From contig NC_133900.1 in the NCBI RefSeq assembly GCF_964199755.1, positions 76,306,727-76,370,726 on the forward strand: a stretch of DNA of 64,000 bases. The letters run 5' to 3'. The position numbers were made by a program, and so were the translations under genes. The DNA comes from Larus michahellis (Eukaryota; Chordata; Aves; Charadriiformes; Laridae). Every line of letters starts with the position of its first letter. The stretch's first letter is position 1. Below the pieces are notes generated by a model that searched no databases, was not told the origin of the DNA, and saw nothing but the letters and a program-made list of their open reading frames with translations. Positions 55,701 to 64,000 of the stretch are shown here, one piece after another.

Positions 55701-58700
55701 AAACTCTGTGAACAAAATTATTTGCAAGAATAGAATTTCTGACCAGGGCTTAAGGTTCTGAGCTACAAGCAAGCATTGTATGATAAAATTGGCAAAACTA
55801 ATGACTTGTGGAAGAGAACTGCATTGATTGCCTTCTGCAAGGCCAGAGTGGGCTTAAAATACCCTCAGGAGATTCAGTGTGTCCCTTAAGTCCAGAGAAG
55901 AACAAGATTCAGTTGTACTTGAAATTAAAGATGTTTGACTCCTGTTTTAACTGTGGAGTGTGCCTAGTAATGGAACTAAGCTGCCATCTTTACATTTAGG
56001 AATCAAAACAGCTTTCGTCAGGAAACAGAGTGACACAGCATTCATAGCAGCTCACTGTGAAATGATCCCTATTGAATGGGTGTGCAGAAGAATTGCTACT
56101 GGCTCCTTTCTCAAAAGAAACCCTGGTGTCAAAGAAGGCTATAAGTTTTACCCACCCAAAATCGAGATGTTCTACAAGGTAAGTTTCCTTTCCCGTGATG
56201 TTAATCAAACTTAAACAGAGCTAGAACTCTGTATTATCTCATTTAAAATGCAAGTAGTGCTAGTAGCTGACCAGTCCTCATAGTATTGGTAGTTTTGCCA
56301 CCCTCATGTTTTCTTGTGTTCTTGTGCAACAGCTGTTTTGTCTAAAGTGCCTATAGTGTAATACTGGCTTATAGGGCCATCAAAGAATAACAAGCCAAAC
56401 TGTACATAAAGTGCTTTATTTGTAAGGTATTAAGGACTCTTCAGGCATAAGCCTAAAGCATTAGTTGAAACAGATGTGTTTATATACTTGAAGAAATTGA
56501 AATAAATAGTGCTTGCTTGGGGAGGGTAAGTAGCTAGCTAGTGTCTTTGGATTCTGAAGTTCTCTGGGAATGGGCACTGAATGTGATGTAGCCTGTCACT
56601 CTTGGGGCACTCTGCAACCTTGAAGTGCTTTTAAAGAAGTTCAGGTGTTACAACAAGTGTTTTCAATGTTGCTGTCACTTTTTTTAGTGTGAATCGTAAA
56701 ATACTAGTTTGAAGCCTGTAGTTTTTTTTGAAAAACAAAACCTAGTATGATCTTCTAGTTATTATTTTCCTCTTATAGCAAGCACATCAATTACATGATT
56801 TTGTTTTTCTTAACAGGATGATGCTAATAACGATCCACAGTGGTCTGAGGAGCAGCTAATTGAAGCAAAATTCTGTTTTGGTGGGCTTACTATTGGCCAG
56901 ACTGAAGTGGATATTATGGCTCGTTCTACTCAAGCTATTTTTGAGATCCTGGAAAAATCATGGCAGCCCCAAAACTGCACTCTGGTAGACCTGAAGGTAT
57001 AAGAATCTGACTTTTCACAATCCTGATTCTGACAGGAAATATATCACTCTGTAGTTCCTAAAATAGGATTCTGATTGTCTTTTTAGATTGAATTTGGTGT
57101 TAATATTCTGACAAAAGAAATTGTTCTTGCTGATGTTATTGACAATGATTCATGGAGACTGTGGCCATCAGGAGACAGAAGCCAGCAGAAGGACAAACAG
57201 GTACTGTTTTAGTCTTTACCTTCTAAGGCAGCTGGGAAGGAGAATAGGAAAAAAAATAAACCCTACAGTTAAACACCTGCTTTCAGAGTGGCTTTTTCTA
57301 GATAGTCTTATCTTGTTAGAGTAGCTCATAGGGTACCTAATGTCCAATCCTGTTCTCATTATATAGTTGATTATCTGGTTTATGGTAGGAAAAAATCCTC
57401 TGCCTGTATATGTTCAATAGGAATGCCCAACAGCACTTCTGACTGGGGCTGTTGTAATGAAACATGGAGCTTCCAGGGGTAATCAGAATTTCTGACTTGT
57501 ACAGATAATAAATAGTTGGACAAGTCAGTAGGAAGAGTAGAAGCTTTGGTTCCCAGGGCTGCCTCCAAGTTTCTCTGTTTATTCACAGTGGTATCCTCTA
57601 CTAGTAGAGATCTGGTGATGCATAAGAGGGACGTGCAGGAAGGATGCTTTTCTTTATTATTTACTTTGGTTAAGCTTAAATTCAATATTCAGTTGTCTCT
57701 AAGTGTTACTAACAGATTGTTTCTGCATATGAGGGCTTCAAACATAAATTTGAAATAAAATTTGTTCTACGTTTAAACTTGTAGCAATTGCACTTGTCAA
57801 ATATCTCTGAATTACCAGATAAGTAGTTAGGAAAGAACTAGTTTGGGAATGCTGCTGCTGTGGAGCTTCTGTGACAGTCATTGAGACTAGTAACAGACCC
57901 TGCTAGAGAAAGTGGCTCTAAGCCACAAGGGAAGATTTTTAAAGTGTGTGTGGGAGGAGGGGTATTACTTTTAAATTAGGAAGCGGAACTGCTCTGTTGT
58001 TTACTTTACTGCAATTATGTAGTAGCATGCTTGAGTGAATTGCTCTAACAGTGCTTTTGCTCATCTCCCTAAAATAAGGCACATGATAACTTTGTGCAGA
58101 ACCTAGGCTGGCTAATGCAGTGCTACTGCAGGCAATCATGTTGTTAAAAATCCAATTTTAAAAAAGTTGTCTTTCCTTAAACTTACTCTTTTGGAAGTTT
58201 CCAAAACCTTGATACCCTTCTGGCTAAAAGCCTTTCATGTTGCAAATGTCCGTGAATTGTAAAGTAGAAAGCTGTTTACACCTACTGAGATAGTTCCTCA
58301 TTAAATAGCTCTTCCTTGCTTCCATATCCACTCTCTTCTATATCTGGACCAATCTCTGTTTTCCTTCCTGTGGAATTGCTAGAAACTGCATGAATATTTC
58401 AATTGGGGTATTCTTGCCAATTATGGTAGCAAAATGAGTGCTTTGTTTACCCAACCCACATTAACTTCAGTATTTATTTTTTTTCTTCTTTTCAGTCCTA
58501 CCGGGACCTGAAAGAAGTGACTCCTGAAGCCCTGCAAATGGTTAAGAGAAACTTTGAATGGGTTGCAGAAAGAGTAGAGGTATCTGTTTTTATGAACAAC
58601 CTATTTAAACTCTGATAACTGCACGTCTTCAATCCTGTTGACTGCCTTTCTTTCCCTTGCCCCCTCTTCACTCTTTTCCTTAGTTGCTTCTGAAAACAAA

Positions 58701-60861
58701 GAGCCAAGGTAGAGTTGTGGTGTTGATGGGATCCCCTTCTGACCTCAGTCACTGTGAAAAAATAAAAAAGGCATGTGCAACCTTTGGAATTCCTTGTGAG
58801 TTAAGAGTGACCTCTGCTCACAAAGGGCCAGATGAAACCCTGAGGATCAAAGCAGAATATGAAGGTAAATGCCAAAGAATTACTGATTTGGATTGAAACA
58901 ACGTCATGTTCAAGAATGACTTGGCAACTTAAGGGTTGGGGGGGGGTGTGTGTCATTTTTTTAATATTTTTAAATGCTGTTCTGTACTTGCTAATTACAT
59001 AATGATAGGTTATAGACTCCACTAAGCAATTATGGAGTAATATATCGTCCTGCTGCCCAGCCACAACTTCATTGCTCGAAGTCTAACCTCTGCTTCTATC
59101 CCCATACCAGAACTACTTAGCCCAAGCCATGATCATGTTAATACACTTACTGTAGCATCTTGTTGGTGATGCTGGTCCTTCTTGAAATGAGGAGTGGTAG
59201 TTTCTGTAGCTGACTGAATATTCTTATGTGTTATTAACAAGGCAGGTGTTGCTCTCATTATGTTTTCCTGCCTGTTTCATGAAAACATTCTTCCTCATTA
59301 TTTTAGACACCATGAGAAAAAGATACTTGATTTAAATTCTGGTCTTTACTTAGAAAACTTGGTGTCTCTTCAGACATGTTTATAGCCTAGCAGAGGAGAG
59401 ATAAGAGCTATTTATTTTTGTAGGAGTATACTTTTTACTTGGTGAAACTACAGATGTGGTAACCATAGTTGAGAAACACTAAATTTGAGGTGAACTGTGT
59501 AAGGTTTGAGGAGAGGAGTGCTTAAAGATCCCAGAGGCTTAATGGCTATGTTCCCTACAAAGCTAGGAGCACCAATTCCTCTCATACTGAGACTTCCTCT
59601 CAGAGGCAGAGTAAGACATACTAACTTCAGTTGTGGCAAACAGTAGCTGGGATTTAAGGCTGCAAGATTTAGAAGATATTTCTGTAAAGGGGGAATTTAG
59701 ACACAAAATTCTAGTGCTATCTAATGGAATTGAAAAAATAACTGCAAACAGAATGACAGGCTTGGATAAAGTTTCCCACAAAAGCAAGTGCTATAGAACG
59801 AGGTGGATTGCTCATTTCTGAATGTCTTCCTTCCCCCTCCTCCAGGAGATGGAATCCCAACAGTGTTTGTTGCTGTAGCTGGCAGAAGCAATGGTTTGGG
59901 GCCAGTAATGTCTGGTAACACTGCTTATCCGGTTGTCAACTGTCCTCCGCTCTCAGCTGACTGGGGTACTCAGGATGTGTGGTCCTCTCTCAGACTACCC
60001 AGTGGTAAGATGATCTTCAATTTATGCTCTTGTTCTGACCTAGCTCTATTTTTGTTACTGTTCTAGTGTACATAACGCATACAAACATACATGGCAAAAC
60101 ACTGGAAAAGTGGCTGGATCAGTACTGAACAAAGTCTTTAGAAATATCTTGCATACCATCTTTGACTTTTTGACAGCAAAAAGTGCAAGAGGCAGGTTAA
60201 AGATTACATAGGAATAATCTTAAAGATATAAACTTTGGCTTATCCTTGGTAAACATTCCAGTTGGAAATTGGAATTAGTATTAATTGGGATTTAAATGAT
60301 TGAATTTTGTTCAGTTTTATAGAGCTCCTTTTTCCTCCTTTCTCCACAATCAGTGTAGGTAAGAGTGTAACTCTAACTGCTACTGCAGTGCATTGCTACC
60401 TGTATGACTTAACTTTTGTGAGTGACTTGAATGGATGCTTGGCAACTAGGAGGCCCAGCAGGCTGTTACCTCCCTGTCAGGAGAGTTGTTTGGTATGCTG
60501 GCTTTTGGTTTAACATGTCATGAAGCAGTTGTGTTAGAAGTGGTGGAATGCATGACACATCAGTAGCTTTAAAACTAGATCATGTGGTTCCTGGAGGCTG
60601 AAACAAATGTAGTCTTAAATTGTTCTTCAGAGGCAGTGTTTTGTTTTGCTATAAAGTAAATATGCTTTAGTAAGTGGCACTCTCTTCTCTGCAGGTCTTA
60701 GCTGTCCTACCACTCTGTCACCTGAAGGAGCTGCCCAGTTTGCTGCCCAGATATTTGGGTTAAACAACCATTTGGTGTGGGCCAAACTGCGATCAAACAT
60801 GTTAAACACCTGGATCTCGCTGAAGCAGGCTGACAAAAAACTTCGAGAGTGCACCTTGTAA
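52755..60861 (+). CDS. PAICS: PAICS, bifunctional AIR carboxylase/SAICAR synthetase (whole gene, 9 coding exons)
   Basis: It performs two consecutive cytosolic steps of purine synthesis: carboxylation of AIR to CAIR, then ATP-dependent condensation with aspartate to SAICAR. The exons (19, 198, 179, 180, 114, 84, 181, 159, 167 nt) join in frame to 1281 nt, 426 aa, against about 425 in human. Domain order: SAICAR synthetase at about 1-260 ([22 protein letters not shown] segment, [29 protein letters not shown]), then class II PurE carboxylase at about 268-426 ([47 protein letters not shown]). It ends CTL-stop. The start is the ATG in exon 1 with a strong GCCGCCATGG context. All junctions are GT-AG. 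It is head-to-head with PPAT. No defect is seen. Confidence 0.96.
53037..53234 (+). CDS. PAICS: PAICS coding exon 2
   Basis: 198 nt, [17 protein letters not shown] through [18 protein letters not shown], the nucleotide-binding N-terminus of SAICAR synthetase. The acceptor cttctctag follows a T9A14 homopolymer pair. Confidence 0.94.
53235..55999 (+). other. PAICS intron 2
   Basis: Holds one CR1 tail (53869-53970) and short poly-A runs near 55290 and 55687. No other exon recognised. Confidence 0.5.
53869..53970 (-). repeat. CR1 3' fragment in PAICS intron 2
   Basis: catagaatcttagaatgtgt, gttggaagggacctttaaag, gcagtaagcggggacatctt. Reverse-complement CR1 tail, antisense to PAICS. Confidence 0.85.
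56000..56178 (+). CDS. PAICS: PAICS coding exon 3
   Basis: 179 nt, [18 protein letters not shown] through [19 protein letters not shown] to FYK, the core of the SAICAR synthetase domain. Phase 0 at AAG|GTAAGT. Confidence 0.95.
56817..56996 (+). CDS. PAICS: PAICS coding exon 4
   Basis: 180 nt, phase 0 at both ends, [19 protein letters not shown] to CTLVDLK. Confidence 0.95.
57087..57200 (+). CDS. PAICS: PAICS coding exon 5
   Basis: 114 nt, [20 protein letters not shown] to SQQKDKQ. It contains the conserved D-x4-D-S-W-R segment of SAICAR synthetases. Confidence 0.95.
57201..58495 (+). other. PAICS intron 5
   Basis: About 1.3 kb, no repeat or exon recognised. Confidence 0.5.
58496..58579 (+). 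CDS. PAICS: PAICS coding exon 6
   Basis: 84 nt, [19 protein letters not shown] to RVE, the end of the synthetase domain and start of the linker. Short enough to be missed as an ORF. Confidence 0.94.
58684..58864 (+). CDS. PAICS: PAICS coding exon 7
   Basis: 181 nt, [20 protein letters not shown] to RIKAEYE, the start of the PurE-type carboxylase domain with its nucleotide-binding MGSPSD motif. Phase 1 at GAAG|GTAAAT. Confidence 0.95.
59846..60004 (+). CDS. PAICS: PAICS coding exon 8
   Basis: 159 nt, [20 protein letters not shown] and [15 protein letters not shown] to SLRLPS. It carries the AIR/CO2-site loops of class II PurE. Confidence 0.95.
60695..60861 (+). CDS. PAICS: PAICS coding exon 9 (last)
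   Basis: 167 nt, [20 protein letters not shown] to KKLRECTL, stop TAA at 60859-60861. Confidence 0.95.
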
Positions 60862-61910
60862 GTCATACAAACAAGTAACTCTTACTAGTTACGCAAAGAT
60901 AATGGCGTGCATATTCGTTCCTATTAGGATTTCCTTTTGGATGAGCTGAAAAGTCCTGCGTCCTTTCTTACAGAAGAAAGCATTGTTAGAGCAGCAGATG
61001 AAGTCTGTTGTGTCCTATCCTTCCCTTGTGTATTTTTTTAATATAACAACTTAGTAAAAGATGGGGAAGTAGTATTTTAGGTATCTCTTTCTGTTGCTCC
61101 ATAATGGTGCTGTTCTGCTTTGTAGTGTATACTGTTAACTACAGACTGTCAAGAGAATGATTTGGTGCGATCTAAATAGAATTCAACTAGTCTTCTGTAT
61201 TTCTGTAACAGTCACATTCTTCCATAGTAATTATGTATGTCTTGAACCTTATTAACTCAACTGGACTGCTAACTAAAGCCAGTGCTGATGCTGTTCTGCT
61301 TGCAATGATGGTATGCTTTCTTTAGCAATAAAATGGCAACATACGCTGTATTAATAGGAAAGGGGGCTGGAAAAATGTTTTAAGAGCCTGAAATAAATAC
61401 TTGCCTTATTTAAAAAATGTATATACATACATGTGTGGGGGATTTTTTAAGTGTGTGTATACATAACCCATTGATAAAGCTGACACCAATTCTCTTGTTC
61501 GTTAACAAGCTATAAACACGAGCGGTTTGAATGAACTGTAACTAGGCTTGTTGCCTTCTTGCTGCAACTCTTGCCTGGTCCAGTCTTTGACCTTTTAAAT
61601 GCTAGGCAGATCTCTACCTTCAGTTGTTCTAAAGGGCCTATGTGATGTTGTCAGACTGTCTTCATACATGTCAATAACTCTAGCTATTCTATATCTATAT
61701 TTCCTCACTGTTTCTATGGGAAATCTTACTGAACTGAAGGGGGGAATAAAGAGTAAAGCAACAAACTACTGGGGGGAAATGTAAGCATGACTGTCTCGTC
61801 TTTGCACACACCGATCTTCTGAGTAGGTACGATTCTAACAAATATGCAATTACTCAATGTATGTAACTTTCATGCTTTTACAATTATAAATAAACTATTG
61901 AATTCAAAGC
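60862..61910 (+). other. PAICS: PAICS 3' UTR (probable)
   Basis: AT-rich sequence after the stop with AATAAA near 61326 and 61393 and a well-placed one at 61889-61894 (ttataaataaactattg). The last is my preferred end, but usage cannot be read from sequence alone. Confidence 0.5.
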
Positions 61911-64000
61911 TTCTTTATGGAGATTTATTTAATAAGTATGCTCAAATTAGCTAGCGGTGTGGTACATAACTTCAGGATCTTAAGTTAGGGAATAAGCTTG
62001 TAAAAAGCTTGTGCGCCAAAACCTGCATGGAGTGGTATTAAGGTGACAGTCTTCTGGAAGATACTCTGCTACTTGATTGTCTCACTGGGGCAGGAAGCCG
62101 TTGTTGCCTTTTACCTGATGTACTGCTTTATGACCCTGTGGTAGGTCAGGCTTACCCCTCAGTGCGAGTAACTGGATTGAATGCTGCTATTGGGCTTCTC
62201 AGTCACAGGAGGGGACCCATGTTGTAGGTGTAGCTGTATCAAAGAGCTCTAAACAGTGCTCTTGGCAGTGCTCTATTCTGGAGTGAAGTGCAGGGGCTTT
62301 TAAATTGATCAAAAGCAAAATAACTCTTTTCTTAGTATTGAGGGTGGCTGCTTTTCTAATGGATTTCTAAATGAAATAGCAATGATAGTGAGGGTGAGTG
62401 ATGACAAAGATGTTGAAATGCCTTGGTGGCATACCATCTCTGTGGAAGCACTGACTTCAGTGAAGATCCTTGAGACTGGTTTTTTAGCAAGCAAACTACT
62501 TACTAAGGTTGTTCTCCCCTGCCTACTTATGCTAGGACATCTGAAAGCGTGCTGTCAGCTAGCTCTCCTACCACAATAGGGGTGTTAACTTCAACTAGCA
62601 CAAACATTACCAGGTGAAAAGAGCTGAGTGCACGCGCTTTACTTGGGTGAGGGAATTGGATCATCTTACCTTGTAATCGGACAAGGACCAGAGTCAGCAA
62701 CTGTAGAGGAGAGCGCAGCCAGCCCTCCTTTCTCCTGGTGGCAGCCGGCTGCCAGCTCGGCTGTGTAACAATACATAACCTGAGGGAGAGGTTACACAAG
62801 AGGTGAAGGTGTCATCTCCTCTTCTTCCCTCCCTACCCAGCACTACACTGGGTGTTAGCTCTGATGGGTAATCAACCTGCCAGGCCCATTAGTCACCTGA
62901 CTACCCCAGCACCACGGGTGAGACAGACTACCCCGGCCACCCGTTTGTGGTTCTTCTTCCACATGCATGGCTGTGTTGTACTGCTGACTCTGTACCATCT
63001 TTCCCCCCGGCAATAAAAATCACTAACGGACAACAGTTTGAGTGTTACACCTGGAATAGTCTGTGCTGTTTCTAGTCGCTTTCCTCAAATTACTTGCACC
63101 CTGATTGTACTAACTTAATTTGCAAAATTGTGCCAATTTACGTTGGGCATGAGCGTGCTAAGTGCTTTAGTTGCCATAGAGATGGTCATTCTTCAGCTTT
63201 TGGATGGGGTGTGTTGTTTGAGGGGTTTTTTTTTTTTTGGTGCAGCCTGTACTGAACTTTCGGAAGCAAACCCTTGCTTGAGCAGTTGCCTTGCAAAGAA
63301 GTACTAAGACACAGCAGCCAGCGGTAAGTGTGGTGCTGTGATCAGCAGAAGAACCCTGCAAAATCTGTCATGTCTGCAAGGACTTTATAGGGTTGTCCTA
63401 AGGGCCGAAGTGCTGCGAATCAGCCTTTTTCGCTGGAAGTTCTTCACAGAGCTTTTGCTATGAAATGACAATACTTTCCCTTGGTTCAGCATTCCGGCTG
63501 TTACGTTAATGCAGTAGCCTGAGCATTTCTTCAGCCAGAAATCGCTCTTGCAGCACTTGGTTTTTAAAACTGGACCAAAAAAAAGCATTCCAACAAATTC
63601 TTAAATAAAAAGTGTTTTTATCTTCATAAAAACTACCACATAGAGTGGTTACTGAAATTTATTTGCATTTTTTTTAAATTGAGTTGGAATACCTGTAATC
63701 AAAAACTAATTTTTAAGTACCTGCGGTGGAACAAGGACCTGGGATTAGATTATGTCCTAATTAACAGTTACCTGCTTAACAGTATAAGTTCTTTAAAGGT
63801 ATCAGCAAGGAGCCATTTAGACTTAGCAGAGGGAAGCGCTTGAGGGCAGGACTTGTTTTCCATCCTACGCTGCTTCAGGTAGAGGTGAGAGGCACCTGGT
63901 GTCCAGCCTTTATAACATCATTTCACTTCCAAAAAAAGCCAACCCCAAACCCAAAAAAAGCCCGTTGTGTAAAAATGAGGGGAAACCCAGTTGTGCGTCG
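61911..64000. other. Intergenic region downstream of PAICS
   Basis: No coding exon recognised. From conserved vertebrate gene order the next gene to the right should be SRP72, but none of it is seen here. A possible LTR-like interval lies at 62764-63049. Confidence 0.45.
62764..63049 (+). mobile_element. Possible LTR-like element (weak)
   Basis: Starts TGTAACA and ends TGTTACA, perfect 7-bp inverted termini of TG...CA type, with AATAAA about 40 bp from the right end, as in a plus-strand LTR. The flanks (CGGCTG and CCTGGA) do not form a target-site duplication and no family is recognised, so this may be chance. Confidence 0.25.

Noticed and set aside
1..64000. Bacterial features, CRISPR arrays, tRNA or rRNA genes
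   Set aside because: None seen; the window is vertebrate nuclear DNA with spliced genes. Small RNA genes could be missed without a covariance-model search.

Overview
This is nuclear DNA from a bird. The evidence is spliced vertebrate genes, several CR1 LINE copies ending in the typical ATTCTATGAT-like 3' repeats, avian-type endogenous retrovirus LTRs, compact CpG-island promoters, and the conserved AASDH-PPAT-PAICS gene order. The species cannot be read from the sequence.

Layout. (1) 281-534, minus strand: the first coding exon of AASDH, whose CpG-island promoter is probably at about 1.2-1.87 kb. (2) 4446-52328, minus strand: PPAT, the first enzyme of de novo purine synthesis, with 11 coding exons and a predicted protein of 510 aa. 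Ten exons lie within 4.4-17.7 kb. Exon 1 is 34.5 kb away at 52.2 kb. (3) 20372-43920, plus strand, nested inside PPAT intron 1: an intron-rich gene on the opposite strand. It encodes three tandem Myb/SANT-like (trihelix) DNA-binding domains, one per large exon, joined by short acidic exons. Every internal junction is phase 1, and the model stays open for about 624 aa. I cannot assign it a name. (4) 52329-52754: a 426-bp bidirectional CpG-island promoter shared by PPAT (leftward) and PAICS (rightward). (5) 52755-60861, plus strand: PAICS, 9 coding exons, 426 aa, the bifunctional enzyme for two later purine steps. (6) 60862-64000: PAICS 3' UTR and intergenic DNA.

Mobile elements. Seven CR1 fragments are present, all on the minus strand. 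A truncated betaretrovirus/ERVK-like remnant (3' LTR plus an env-TM fragment) lies at about 18.25-19.12 kb. A related solo LTR with a perfect 6-bp target-site duplication lies at 22.86-23.16 kb. Both LTRs point the same way and bracket the first coding exon of the nested gene.

How the genes work together. PPAT commits PRPP to purine synthesis. PAICS carries out AIR carboxylation and SAICAR synthesis in the same pathway. The divergent promoter would allow both to be expressed together. The nested gene looks like a nuclear DNA-binding protein and is transcribed antisense to the PPAT primary transcript. Exon coordinates were derived by hand from splice sites, reading-frame continuity and protein similarity. 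No alignment or expression data were available.
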